A DNA stretch of 64,000 nt. Origin: Eubacteriales bacterium. GTDB taxonomy: Bacteria > Bacillota > Clostridia > Acetivibrionales > JANLFN01. Location: contig JANLFN010000006.1 of assembly GCA_024655885.1 (NCBI GenBank), forward strand, positions 124,001 through 188,000, given 5' to 3'. Positions 9,016-18,454 of the stretch are shown piece by piece; the first letter of the stretch is position 1; every line of letters starts with the position of its first letter. The position numbers and the translations under genes were made by a program. The notes beneath the pieces are model-generated. The model was not told the DNA's origin. It saw only the letters and a program-made list of their open reading frames with translations, and ran no database searches.

Positions 9016-10896
9016 CTATTTTACAGACACCAGGCCCGCTCTGTCCACAACCGCCTGGCCTTCTTCTCCCAGCAGCCATTCCAGCAGTTTACGGGCATTA
9101 CTGTCCCGGGGTTCATCCTGCCTGACCACGGCATAATAGCTCACGGTATAAGGATAGGTCCCGTCCTTTATGGTCTGCTTATCCGGCTGTACACCGTTGA
9201 TTTCCAGGAACTTTACATCCCTGTTTCCATACATCTGGGTAGCATAATAATATACCGAATACCCCAATGCATTTTTAGCGTTGGAGTAGTCTGCCACCCG
9301 GTCGATCAATTCCCCCATCCCCACGATGATTTCCTCTTTAGGCGGCTGCATGAGCTTGAGGCCTTTCATTACCGTATTTTCCATAATGGTCTGACTTCCC
9401 GAATTTTCTTCCCTCTGGTAGGCAATAATGGGGCTGTCCTCTCCGCCTAATTCCTTCCAATTCTTAATTTTTCCCTGGTAGATGTCCTGTACCTCCTCTG
9501 TTGTCAGTCCTGTTACGGTATTCTTTCTGTTTACCAAAAAAACGAAGCCCTCCTTGCATATGGGGACCACTTCAAGCTCTATTCCCTTCTCCCTTGCCAG
9601 TTCATATTCCTCGGGAGAAGGCTGTGTGACAAAAATGATATCCGCACTGCCGTTCACCAAATTGACATAGGCGCTATGGGTGGTATGGTGGGTTATAAAC
9701 CCCTTGGCTCCTGTTTCGTCCAGCCCCAGAAGCTCTTTACCTATTTCAATGGACAGGGGATATGTAGCTGTTGAACCGTCAATGCGGGGAAAATCCGATT
9801 TTGCAAAAAGTGCGTTAAAGTACTGGACCAGCCTGTCCGTAAGCACCTTATCCCTATCCCCGTCAAATTCCTCCTCGCCCAGAATGACCAAACCCCTTTC
9901 ATCCCAAAAGGCTTTCTTCCCGAAAGCCTGGGACAGCTCCCCCACAGGCAGCAGGATCCTGTTGCAGACCAGTTGTGCAGGCACCTCCAGCGGAGTCTTC
10001 TTTCCGTCTATCCACATATATTCACTGCCTATTTTCATTTCCACGGCATGCACACCCTCTCGAATCTCCACCGTTGATGTCCTTTCATCCCAGTCCGTCC
10101 TGGCTCCGAGCCTCTCCGCAATAAACCGCAGGGGCACCAACACCGTACTGCCGGCAGCCCTGGGGGTAACTGCGCTGTTGGAGTCAATTTTTACTACTTC
10201 CCCTCCGGCATAGGCCACAGGCTTGCCTACAAAAAATACCAGGGCATTGCCCATATTCATATCTTTGATCATGTTTCCCAGTTTGGCTATTCTTTTGTTC
10301 AACTGATTTTCACTTTCGGTCAGAAATTTGTTTTTGGCCTCTTCCATGGAAATCTGGTTTTCAAGGAAATACCTGCCCAGTGTTTTCTTGATGCCGTCGG
10401 GGTCGCTGTAGTCGTCTTTTAGAATCAGCCAACGGTCCTCATTCTTTTCAAGCATGATGCTGTGAACCGTATTCCACTGGTTTTTCACAGTGGGCGCACA
10501 GTTAAAATAGAATTCGCAGCTTTCATCCAGGACTGCCCAGGCCTTATCGCCGGACACTTCAACACCGGAATAGGTCAGATCATATTTGTACCTGCTGAAG
10601 CCGAGGTCGTTGACCTGGGATTTCCTGTACCTGATGATGGTATCCAGCACATCCCACTCTCCCACCGCCTCTTTGGAGTTTAAAATATAGGGTACAAAAA
10701 ATTTTTTTATGCCGTCGTCATAAGTCAGTGTGGAAAGCGACCGGTAGCGCAAGTCAAAATATGCCTTCACAATCCGCTTTATCTCCTCTTCCTGCTGCGC
10801 TTCCGACGCCAAAACCGATAGAGGCGCAGCAAGCAGTGTAAAAATTATTAAAAGCGAAACAGCTTTCCTCATGTGCCATAACACCCCTTCCTTCAC
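9016..10896 (-). CDS. exported PstS-like (phosphate-binding-type) protein with copper-amine-oxidase-like stalk domain
   Basis: This 626-residue protein has a signal peptide (VSLLIIFTLLAAPLSVLA), an N-terminal region of ~200 residues without clear family, and a copper-amine-oxidase N-terminal-like domain (about residues 225-345, with VPLRFIAERLGARTDWDE). A C-terminal PstS-like type II binding domain (about 360-626) follows, with the ligand-loop pattern DGSTATYPL, then YQREENSGSQTI. These resemble the phosphate-contact loops of PstS. No pst permease genes are nearby, so it may sense or sequester phosphate rather than import it. The first possible codon is GTG at 10896; the ATG nine codons in (10872) fits the signal peptide better. 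Confidence 0.82.
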   Translation of the reverse strand: MKEGVLWHMRKAVSLLIIFTLLAAPLSVLASEAQQEEEIKRIVKAYFDLRYRSLSTLTYDDGIKKFFVPYILNSKEAVGEWDVLDTIIRYRKSQVNDLGFSRYKYDLTYSGVEVSGDKAWAVLDESCEFYFNCAPTVKNQWNTVHSIMLEKNEDRWLILKDDYSDPDGIKKTLGRYFLENQISMEEAKNKFLTESENQLNKRIAKLGNMIKDMNMGNALVFFVGKPVAYAGGEVVKIDSNSAVTPRAAGSTVLVPLRFIAERLGARTDWDERTSTVEIREGVHAVEMKIGSEYMWIDGKKTPLEVPAQLVCNRILLPVGELSQAFGKKAFWDERGLVILGEEEFDGDRDKVLTDRLVQYFNALFAKSDFPRIDGSTATYPLSIEIGKELLGLDETGAKGFITHHTTHSAYVNLVNGSADIIFVTQPSPEEYELAREKGIELEVVPICKEGFVFLVNRKNTVTGLTTEEVQDIYQGKIKNWKELGGEDSPIIAYQREENSGSQTIMENTVMKGLKLMQPPKEEIIVGMGELIDRVADYSNAKNALGYSVYYYATQMYGNRDVKFLEINGVQPDKQTIKDGTYPYTVSYYAVVRQDEPRDSNARKLLEWLLGEEGQAVVDRAGLVSVK

Positions 10897-11329
10897 ATCC
10901 TCCTTTAAATACGATAAAAACCATAAAAAAGTTTCATGGATTCAAGTTAATTTCCCATATTTCCAATGGATTTGAGCAAATAAAAATCCATTCCCCATTA
11001 AGTTTGATACCTTTTTCATCCGGCTTTTGGAATGCAAATTTTGTATGGGAAATTTACTTCATCCTATATCGATGAAGAAGCAAAAACGATGAAAATACCC
11101 TGACCAAAAATGTCAGGGCATTCTCATTGTTTTTGCTATTTTTGGGGAAGTAATCTCATGAAGAAGCTAACTGTCTGTCGCTGCACCCACTTAAATGCAG
11201 ATTCGTCCCATTTGCCTCACGTATAAACCCTGCTTGGAGCGATCATGGGCCATAGGAATGATCATTGTTCATTGATGAACCAGCATACGATTGCAGGTTT
11301 TTCTTATGTCCACGCTCATCCCTTTCGTG
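10897..11329. other. intergenic region with a long terminator hairpin, no other gene seen
   Basis: About 430 bases lie between the PstS-like gene and a 41-codon gene. The only clear structure is the long hairpin at 11079-11138. AT-rich sequence near 10905-11060 may hold the promoter of the PstS-like gene, but no consensus pair stood out. Confidence 0.5.
11079..11138. terminator. long bidirectional terminator hairpin
   Basis: The core is CCCTGAC/GTCAGGG around a 7-base loop (11098-11118). The stem is extended by AGCAAAAAC/GTTTTTGCT arms. On the minus strand it follows the 41-codon gene, and both directions have A/T tracts. Confidence 0.75.
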
Positions 11330-11455
11330 TTATTTGGGATCAAACCCGCCGAAGCAGCCGGGTCTCCTGCATCCCCAGAAGAGAATCAGGAACACAAGGA
11401 TAAAAAACAATATTGTTGCATTATCTTCGAAAAAATCATTGGATAAAATTCCCAT
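11330..11455 (-). CDS. 41-residue single-pass membrane protein
   Basis: An ATG at 11455-11453 is preceded by AGGAGG at the ideal 6-7 base distance. It opens a 41-codon frame that starts MGILSNDFFEDNATILFFI and continues through a hydrophobic helix (LVFLILFW) into a Cys/Gly-rich tail GCRRPGCFGGFDPK. The layout (short acidic head, one membrane helix, Gly/Cys/Arg tail) matches small membrane proteins seen repeatedly in Clostridia and often linked to sporulation, though I cannot name a family. It is followed by a strong terminator. The overlapping plus-strand frame has no comparable ribosome site. Confidence 0.75.
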   Translation of the reverse strand: MGILSNDFFEDNATILFFILVFLILFWGCRRPGCFGGFDPK

Positions 11456-11672
11456 AAAGAACCTCCTAAAAATAATTTTTTGCCTTGTTTTCTTCCTACT
11501 TTATGATATGCACACATTATGTAAATGTGTCATGTCCTTAAACAATGTTGTTAAATAAATTTAAAAGCAATTTTTTGAATTGAAGGATTTTGTCATTTTT
11601 AGTCGAATTTATTATATGTTAATGCCACACTTTAAACCTTAAAAGAAAGCATTCTATTTTTGCAGGAGGGTC

Positions 11673-13850
11673 ATGGTGGTGTTACTTGAGAATAAGCAGT
11701 GTGCGGACGTTGGTTACAGGGCGGTCATAGAAAGCATGGCCAACGGGTTCGCATACTGTAAAATTGTAACGGATGCGGAGGGCCGCCCCGTTGATATCAT
11801 ATTCCTTGATATGAATCCGGCATTTGAAAAACATATGGGATTAATAAAAAAAACAGTTTTGGGCAAAAGAATAACAGAAGTTATCCCGGGTTTTTTCGAA
11901 AGAAAAAACGATTTGCTCAATCTTGCCGCCAAGGCCGCCCTCACCGGAGAAAGCTCGGAATGGGAGTTCTATATGGACTCCTCAAACAAATGGTTTTCCA
12001 TGTCTTTAAGCGGCGTCCAGAAGGAATTTTTCAGTGCAATCCTGTACGATATCACCAACCTGCGCTTGAAATATGAAAACCTGAGAAAAATATTGGATAC
12101 GTCCCCGGACCTGATTGTAGTAACCGATCTTCAAGGCTCCATTACCGACTGCAACAACAAAGCGCTTGAGGTTTTCGGGGCAGGAAAAAAAGAGGACCTG
12201 ATGGGCACAGATGCCCTTGATTTATTTGTCTCCACCTGCAGGGACCAGGTACGGGACGATATGGCAAAAATCCTTTCTACGGGATCATCCGGCAATAGGA
12301 TATACAAGTTCCTGGGAGCAAACGGCCGTGAATTCACCGGGGAAATGTCGGTCAACCTGTTCCGTGACCATCGGGACAACTCTGTGGGCTACATAGGAAT
12401 TGCCAAGGACATCACCGTCCACATCAAAATGAAGGAGGCCTTAGAAGCTTCGGAAGCAAAGCTTAGAAGTATTATAAGCTCTTCGCCCGACTCCATTACC
12501 GTGTGTGATATGGATGGGGTTATCATGGATTGCAACCAGCAGACATTGAACTTGTTAGATTTTGCAAGCAAGGAGGACTTGATAGGCAAGAATTTTTTTG
12601 ACTTCGTCCTCTATCCGGACCGTTCAAAAGCATCGGAAAGCATGAAAAAACTGCTGGCCAGCGGAATTGTAAAGCATGTGGAATATGCCATCCGCACCCG
12701 GAAAAAGCGGGAGCTTATAGTGGACGCATCCTCCGGCCTCGTTTGCAAGCCTTCGGGTGAAATAGACTGCATCGTTACCATATTGAATGACATATCGGAG
12801 CGCAAAAAAGCGGAATCCGAAATCAAGTACCTGAGTTATCACGACAAACTCACGGGCCTATACAACCGGGCCTTTTTTGAAGAAGAGCTGGCCCGCCTTG
12901 ACTCGCAGAGGCAGCTTCCCGTTTCATTGATCATAGGGGACTTAAACGGTTTAAAGCTCACAAACGATGTATTCGGCCACAGCGAAGGAGACAGGCTTCT
13001 TGTGAAGGTAGCCGCCATCCTGAAGCGGTCATGCCGCACCAAGGACATTATAGCCCGCTGGGGTGGGGACGAGTTTGCCATTATTTTGCCGTCAACCTCA
13101 AATAAAACGGCTATGGACATATGCGACAGGATAACCCGCTTTTGCAGTGAAGCGGAGAAGTACCCTATCCAGCCCAGCATAGCCCTTGGATATGCGACCA
13201 AGGAAACCGCATCCCAGGATATAGACCAGGTCATAAAGGAGGCCGAAAACTGGATGTACCGCCATAAGCTTCTGGATAACAGGAGCGTGCGCAGTTCCGT
13301 AATTTCCTCCCTGCAAAAGACCCTGTTTGAGAGAAGCTATGAAACCGAAGAGCATGCTAAGAGAATGCAGCTGATTTCCATGAAGCTGGGTAAGGCTCTC
13401 GGGCTGTCCAATACGGAAATGGACGAATTGAGCCTGCTTTCCATTCTTCATGACATAGGCAAAATAGCCATACCCGACAGCATTTTAATCAAACCCGGCA
13501 AGCTGACCCATGAAGAATGGGCTGAAATGAAAAAGCATCCGGAAATAGGATACCGCATTGCCCAGTCGTCCCACGAACTGTCTTATATTTCGGAATATAT
13601 CCTGTATCATCACGAGCATTGGGACGGAACCGGCTATCCCCGCGGTTTAAGAGGAAATGCTATCCCCAGATTGGCGCGGATCATTGCTATTGTGGACGCC
13701 TACGATGTAATGACCCATGCGAGGCCTTATAAGGGTATCATGAACCGCAAGGAAGCGGTGGACGAAATAAAAAAGTGCTCAGGGACGCAATTTGACCCTG
13801 AAATTGCGCAAGTGTTTATCCGTTTAATCGAGGGCATGGATGAAGTATAA
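11673..13850 (+). CDS. c-di-GMP signalling protein: PAS repeats, GGDEF and HD-GYP domains
   Basis: This 725-residue protein combines three PAS-like sensor regions (about residues 10-130, 135-250 and 260-385), a GGDEF cyclase domain (about 390-545; intact motif RWGGDEFAIILP) and an HD-GYP phosphodiesterase domain (about 550-725; motifs LHDIGKIAIPD and HHEHWDGTGYP). GGDEF domains make c-di-GMP and HD-GYP domains degrade it. Both active sites look intact, so net activity depends on PAS input. There is no membrane segment, so it is cytoplasmic. AGGAGGG lies only 2-3 bases before the ATG, so the GTG one codon later is also possible. Its 3' end converges on the amidase gene 10 bases away. Confidence 0.93.
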   Translation: MVVLLENKQCADVGYRAVIESMANGFAYCKIVTDAEGRPVDIIFLDMNPAFEKHMGLIKKTVLGKRITEVIPGFFERKNDLLNLAAKAALTGESSEWEFYMDSSNKWFSMSLSGVQKEFFSAILYDITNLRLKYENLRKILDTSPDLIVVTDLQGSITDCNNKALEVFGAGKKEDLMGTDALDLFVSTCRDQVRDDMAKILSTGSSGNRIYKFLGANGREFTGEMSVNLFRDHRDNSVGYIGIAKDITVHIKMKEALEASEAKLRSIISSSPDSITVCDMDGVIMDCNQQTLNLLDFASKEDLIGKNFFDFVLYPDRSKASESMKKLLASGIVKHVEYAIRTRKKRELIVDASSGLVCKPSGEIDCIVTILNDISERKKAESEIKYLSYHDKLTGLYNRAFFEEELARLDSQRQLPVSLIIGDLNGLKLTNDVFGHSEGDRLLVKVAAILKRSCRTKDIIARWGGDEFAIILPSTSNKTAMDICDRITRFCSEAEKYPIQPSIALGYATKETASQDIDQVIKEAENWMYRHKLLDNRSVRSSVISSLQKTLFERSYETEEHAKRMQLISMKLGKALGLSNTEMDELSLLSILHDIGKIAIPDSILIKPGKLTHEEWAEMKKHPEIGYRIAQSSHELSYISEYILYHHEHWDGTGYPRGLRGNAIPRLARIIAIVDAYDVMTHARPYKGIMNRKEAVDEIKKCSGTQFDPEIAQVFIRLIEGMDEV

Positions 13851-13860
13851 ACGCTTCCGG

Positions 13861-16371
13861 CTATTTTTTCATCAGGCTTACTGTAGCCACACCCGTATAG
13901 CGCAGACAGCGCACCCAGATGTCATAATTGTCGTTTTTGATCTCGTCTTCCCAGAAAAAGGAATCCATATCTTTTTGCTGGGATAAAACATCCATAATGC
14001 TATTCACCGTTCCCTCGTCCAGCCGGCTCAGCAGCACCTGTCTGGCCTCTTCCCTCTGTTCGGCGAGGGTTGCCGTTTTTGCAACCTCCTTTGAATAATC
14101 CAGTTTAATTGTGAGGTCAAATATGGAAGGCTTGTAAGGGTTTCCGCCTTCATATTCGCACTTGCTCACATTTTCCGCGGGGATTTCAAACCCGTTGATA
14201 TTCCTTTTCTCCCCATTCTGGGAAGTGGGATTGGCTTTGGAAGTCTCCTGCACCGGCGGAGCGGCGGTATCCGGCGCAGCCGTGTCCTTTTGTGCTGCGG
14301 CCTCTTCCTTTAAAGCCCTGAGGATTGCGCTATAGAGGGCTTCCGCCGCCTTCTGGCGGAAGGAATCGTTCAAAAGGTTTTCCCTGTCCGTCTTATCCGA
14401 TATATAAGCGATTTCGGCAATGATGGCGGGCATTTTCGTGTTGTTGAGCACAGCCAGCTTTGGTCTTTTCCACAGGCCCAGGTTGGCTGTTCCCAGGTTC
14501 TTCTGCAGCTCCTCCAGCGCAATCTGGGCCAGCCTTTCCCCGGAAATGCCGTATTTTGCCTCCTGGTCCGCAGGATAGAACAGCGTCATGCTTCCGTGTT
14601 CGTTTCCGCCTCCCCAGTTGTTGTGCACGCTCACAAACAGAGACGCATCCAGCCTGTTGGCCAGGTCCGCCCTGTCATACAGGCCCACGGTGCTGTCGTC
14701 CTGGCGGGTCAGGTATGCGTTGATGCCTGCCTTTTTCAGCAGTTCATAGAGCCTCAAGGAGATGTCCAGGTTCAAGTCCTTTTCCGCTACCTGTACCGGG
14801 CCCGAAGCCGGATATACGGCTCCCGGCTCCGTTCCCCCGTGCCCGGGGTCAATCACCACGATTTTATCCTTTATGCTCTGGTTTCTATCCGCTTCCCCCC
14901 GGCTTGCAGTGGTTGTGCCGCGGTCGGGAAGCACGTTGACGGCTATGGCGTTGTTGTCCGCCACAGAACTGGCCACGTACTTAAAAGAGCTTTTTTTAGT
15001 GAAAATGATATCCGTTTTTAATGTGGCCATGTTTTTATTGATGTCTATATAGTCGATGAAGCTGTCGTAGATGAATATCCTTCCCGATAAATTCAGCATG
15101 CTCTGCGGTATGGACAAAACAAATCTGTCTTCTTCATCGCTGTACTTATAATTGAAATAATTTAAACCAATTCTTTCATTTTTCAGGGTAAGCCTGGGAT
15201 TACCCTCGCTACTGTAAGACAGGTTTTTATACCCCAGGGGTGAAAAGGTGAGCTTTATCCCCTTTTCGTCCGAAGCCATCTGGACGATACCCACCCCGGA
15301 GGTGCTTATGACCAGCCGGACGGTGGTGGGATCGTACTGCGTGCACTCCACCGACTTCACAAAATCGCCGTCAAAGGCCGTGCTCTTTCCTGCTTCGCCA
15401 ACCGAAGCCATGGGAATATCCACGGCGATTTTCCCTTTTTCACCGGTGGAAGCCAGCACCGGCTCCCTTTTATAGGGCATAGCCACGGTGATGCTGTCCT
15501 CTCCATTGGATTTTGTAAATTCTATGGTCCCGATGGGCAGAGGCTTGTTGTCAAAATCCATATACAGCTCTTTCCCGTCAGCCGACAGGGTGACCCTGTA
15601 GCCCACCTTTTCCTTCAAATCCGCCACTATGCGGGTTGTACCGGCCTCCACGCTGTTGGAAGCGGCGCGGATTCTATACACACAGCCGTCTTTTACCTCC
15701 TGCTCGCTGCTCTTCTGCTCCAGAACCGAATTTTTTATGTCCACCACAACCCTCGCAGGGCTGTCCAGCTCAAACACATTGTACTCTCCTATCTTCGAAT
15801 CGGCGCTGACTGTAATTCTCAGGGTGGAACCATCCAGGCTGCTCTGAATGCTCTTTATACAATTCATGCCATTCGTATTGTCCCCGCTATTATTGTTCGC
15901 AGCCGGAGCGTCTATTTTGACCACCCTGTCGGCCGCCACCCACTCCACCTTCATGCCCAGGGCTTCAGCCACAAAGCGCACAGGAATCATTGTTTTATCA
16001 TTTATAATCTTGGGTGGAACGGGCATTTGATATTTTTTACCGTTAATCAAGGCGTCGTTGCTGTTTATGGTAAGCAGGAGATTTGTAGTCCCCATCGTAA
16101 CGGCAACCTGTGATTTCTTACCGTCCCAGGCAACCCTGGCACCAAGCTTCTCAAACACTGTCCTTGCAGGCACCAGAGTAGAATTATTCAAAATAATCGG
16201 GGGCATTTCGCAGGGTATGTTCTCTCCTCCCACCTGGAGTGAAACAGGGGGAGCATTGTAATCACGCCATTTTCCGTCATAGAAATATTTCTCGGCCTCC
16301 GCCCGATGCACAGCGGCATTGGATGAAACAAAAACAACCATCAGGAACAGCAATACTTTAAGTTTTCTCAT
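13861..16371 (-). CDS. N-acetylmuramoyl-L-alanine amidase with stalk and AMIN-type domains
   Basis: This 836-residue exported cell-wall hydrolase cleaves the bond between MurNAc and L-Ala. It has a signal peptide (VLLFLMVVFVSSNAAVHRAEA), a copper-amine-oxidase-like stalk domain (about 35-150) and AMIN-like beta domains (about 165-450). The Amidase_3 catalytic domain (about 500-690) has zinc-site motifs VIDPGHGG, AEKDLNLD and SVHNN, and the catalytic Glu in IIAEIAYISD. A ~130-residue C-terminal tail follows an Ala/Pro/Gln-rich linker and has no clear family. Length is well above simple amidases because of the accessory domains, which are typical of Clostridia. GAGGT precedes the ATG. Confidence 0.92.
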   Translation of the reverse strand: MRKLKVLLFLMVVFVSSNAAVHRAEAEKYFYDGKWRDYNAPPVSLQVGGENIPCEMPPIILNNSTLVPARTVFEKLGARVAWDGKKSQVAVTMGTTNLLLTINSNDALINGKKYQMPVPPKIINDKTMIPVRFVAEALGMKVEWVAADRVVKIDAPAANNNSGDNTNGMNCIKSIQSSLDGSTLRITVSADSKIGEYNVFELDSPARVVVDIKNSVLEQKSSEQEVKDGCVYRIRAASNSVEAGTTRIVADLKEKVGYRVTLSADGKELYMDFDNKPLPIGTIEFTKSNGEDSITVAMPYKREPVLASTGEKGKIAVDIPMASVGEAGKSTAFDGDFVKSVECTQYDPTTVRLVISTSGVGIVQMASDEKGIKLTFSPLGYKNLSYSSEGNPRLTLKNERIGLNYFNYKYSDEEDRFVLSIPQSMLNLSGRIFIYDSFIDYIDINKNMATLKTDIIFTKKSSFKYVASSVADNNAIAVNVLPDRGTTTASRGEADRNQSIKDKIVVIDPGHGGTEPGAVYPASGPVQVAEKDLNLDISLRLYELLKKAGINAYLTRQDDSTVGLYDRADLANRLDASLFVSVHNNWGGGNEHGSMTLFYPADQEAKYGISGERLAQIALEELQKNLGTANLGLWKRPKLAVLNNTKMPAIIAEIAYISDKTDRENLLNDSFRQKAAEALYSAILRALKEEAAAQKDTAAPDTAAPPVQETSKANPTSQNGEKRNINGFEIPAENVSKCEYEGGNPYKPSIFDLTIKLDYSKEVAKTATLAEQREEARQVLLSRLDEGTVNSIMDVLSQQKDMDSFFWEDEIKNDNYDIWVRCLRYTGVATVSLMKK

Positions 16372-16493
16372 TTGTGTGACCTCGCTTACATGGATAAAAC
16401 ATTCGTTGCGTGAAATACTGCCAATATTTATATTTATTAGACATATTTTTTAGTTATAAGTTCCCTGTTTCAAAGGAAATGTTTTGGGGAAAA

Positions 16494-16552
16494 TAAAAAA
16501 ATCCTGCGGGGGCATGGAGGAATCCCACAAGGCCGTAACCCGGACAGGACTT
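16494..16552 (-). terminator. terminator of the first methyltransferase operon
   Basis: On the minus strand TCCTGTCCGGG pairs with CCCCCGCAGGA and is followed by TTTTTTTA. It lies ~55 bases after the stop of the UroD-family gene at 16605. Confidence 0.7.
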
Positions 16553-16604
16553 TAATTACATTAGGATCAGAGACAGCTTACTTTTTAAGCCTTATAACAA
16601 CCGG

Positions 16605-17735
16605 TCATTCACAGCCCCGCCCCGATAAGCTGTTGAAAAACGCTTCCACATTGCTGTGTTCCGCCTGGTATGGGAGAGCACAACCTGAGCCCAGGATAAA
16701 GCCGCCCTCTCTCCCTACTTCTTCCACCAGCCTGGCGCAGTATTGCGCCACCTTTTCACTTGTCCCCACGGTAAAAAGAGTGGCCGGCACATCTCCCAGC
16801 AGGCAGAAGCGGTCTCCGAACTCTCTTTTTACCATAAAAATATCGGTGCAGCCGTCCAGTTCCAACACTATTTTCTCCTTGGGCAATTCCGAGAAATAGG
16901 GCATATTTAAAGACCAGTCGCCGTCCAGATGTAGAAAAGGTGTTATGCCTTCATCTAAAAAAGCGTTAATATACCGTTTTAGAAAGGGCCAGACAAATCT
17001 TTCGAAAAAGGCCAGAGAAAAATACTGTCCGCACATCCGTGCGATGCCCACCATGACACGGGGAATGCCGGTCTGTTTGATGGTTTCCTTAACTTCGCGG
17101 ATATTAAAATCCGTGATGATGGAAACAGCCTCTTCCAGCACGTCGGGAATTTGCCTCACATCCCTGATAAACTCGCAATAAGACCGCATGAGAGAAATTC
17201 TGTCTGTAGCAAAGGTAAAGCCTCCCCCGTATAAAGCTACCTGTCCGCATCTTTTGGCATCTTCTATCTCTATTAACCGGATTTGGAGTCTCTCTTCTTT
17301 TGCCTGTTTAATCTCCTTTTTTGTTGCTCCGTGGACTCTTTTAAAAAATTCTGCCCCGTAGGCTTCAAACCCTTTTTTAATTAAAAGGGAGTAATCCCGC
17401 CGCTTCATAACTTCAGACTCAACAAACTGGTATTCATAATTTTCGGGAAGGTCTACGCCGGGGATTTTATTTTTTAATAACCCCGCTTTTTTTTGAAGGG
17501 GGCCATAGTATGAATCGTATAGCGACCGTCTCACATCCCACACAGGATAGGCATTCTTTAGCATCTCAAGGGCGTTGAAAGCTTTTGTGTAATCAAAATA
17601 ATACTCATAATTTGAAATGCCTGCATATCTTGCGGCATAGTTTTGAATTAAAGGGGCACACGGAATACGGTCCGCACGTTCAAGCCTCATGACGGCATTC
17701 AGCCGTTCTTCAGGCGTAAATTTTTTATTTTCCAT
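16605..17735 (-). CDS. UroD-family corrinoid methyltransferase-like protein
   Basis: This 376-residue protein belongs to the uroporphyrinogen-decarboxylase superfamily, in the branch used for methyl transfer to or from corrinoid proteins (MtaA/MtbA/CmuA relatives). It starts with the usual TPEERLNAVMRLERADRIPC segment and ends with a GSGCALPYQAEHSNVEAF motif. The zinc-site region reads FLHLDGDW: His is kept but the classic His-x-Cys is His-x-Asp, so the metal site may differ. It is the last gene of a GntR-corrinoid-UroD operon, 60 bases after the corrinoid gene, with AGGAAG before the ATG. Substrate unknown; porphyrin synthesis is unlikely in this context. Confidence 0.85.
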   Translation of the reverse strand: MENKKFTPEERLNAVMRLERADRIPCAPLIQNYAARYAGISNYEYYFDYTKAFNALEMLKNAYPVWDVRRSLYDSYYGPLQKKAGLLKNKIPGVDLPENYEYQFVESEVMKRRDYSLLIKKGFEAYGAEFFKRVHGATKKEIKQAKEERLQIRLIEIEDAKRCGQVALYGGGFTFATDRISLMRSYCEFIRDVRQIPDVLEEAVSIITDFNIREVKETIKQTGIPRVMVGIARMCGQYFSLAFFERFVWPFLKRYINAFLDEGITPFLHLDGDWSLNMPYFSELPKEKIVLELDGCTDIFMVKREFGDRFCLLGDVPATLFTVGTSEKVAQYCARLVEEVGREGGFILGSGCALPYQAEHSNVEAFFNSLSGRGCE

Positions 17736-17795
17736 GAGTAATCACTTCCTCATTAGAAATAAATCTATAAATAGAGTAATATACCGTGCTTTGGA

Positions 17796-18431
17796 TTAGT
17801 TTCCGTTAATCTCCCTGGCAATTTTTTCGCAGATTTCCAGTCCACGGGCACAATTGGGAGTCCAGTAGTCTGCACCTACATATTCTTTTATTTCTTCATT
17901 CACATTCCCGCCAATGATTACTTTTACCTGCTTATGGAGCTGTTTTTCCCTCAAAAGGTCCACTGTTTTTTTCATGGATTTGTAAGATGACGAGATAAGA
18001 CCCGAAAGGCATAGTATGGAAGCCTTTGTTTTTTCAATCTCCTCCACTATTTTAGTAACCGGCACATCCACGCCAAGATCGATAACATGAATGCCTCTCG
18101 ACCTGAAAAAGCTGATGGTAACATTTTTACCCACATCGTGAATATCTTCCTCAACAGTGGCAAATACCACCTTGATTCCCGCAAAAACAGACGTACTGTC
18201 CTCGGGGAAATTAACATGCTTCAAGACTTCATTGAAAATCAAGCCCGACATGATGAGGTCCGCAATAAAATACCTGCCTTCCTCATACAGCTCCCCCACC
18301 CTTTCCACACCGGTGCGGACCCGTTCCACAATAGACAGGGGGTCTTTTTTATTTTTAAGCTCTCTCTTTACCAGCTTTATCACTTTTTCTTCATTCAGTT
18401 CAACAACAGCAGAGACCAACGAATCTTCCAT
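17796..18431 (-). CDS. corrinoid (B12-binding) methyl-carrier protein
   Basis: This 211-residue two-domain protein carries a methyl group on its cobamide. Residues ~1-85 form the helical cap. The Rossmann B12 domain follows with the base-off motif DIHDVG (His is the lower cobalt ligand), then the LCLSGLISSS and VIIGGNVNEE loops. It is more divergent from the other corrinoid proteins in the window than those are from each other. AGGAGG precedes the ATG. It lies between a GntR regulator (24-base gap) and a UroD-family methyltransferase, its likely partner. The primary methyl donor is not indicated. Confidence 0.9.
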   Translation of the reverse strand: MEDSLVSAVVELNEEKVIKLVKRELKNKKDPLSIVERVRTGVERVGELYEEGRYFIADLIMSGLIFNEVLKHVNFPEDSTSVFAGIKVVFATVEEDIHDVGKNVTISFFRSRGIHVIDLGVDVPVTKIVEEIEKTKASILCLSGLISSSYKSMKKTVDLLREKQLHKQVKVIIGGNVNEEIKEYVGADYWTPNCARGLEICEKIAREINGN

Positions 18432-18454
18432 TATTTTCCTCCTAATTTATAAGG

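Noticed and set aside
8596-9450. 284-codon plus-strand frame
   Set aside because: Antisense to the YcdB/SLH and PstS-like genes, no ribosome site, no domain; shadow frame.
11265-11558. 97-codon plus-strand frame
   Set aside because: Overlaps the 41-codon minus-strand gene, lacks a ribosome site and reads as low-similarity sequence.
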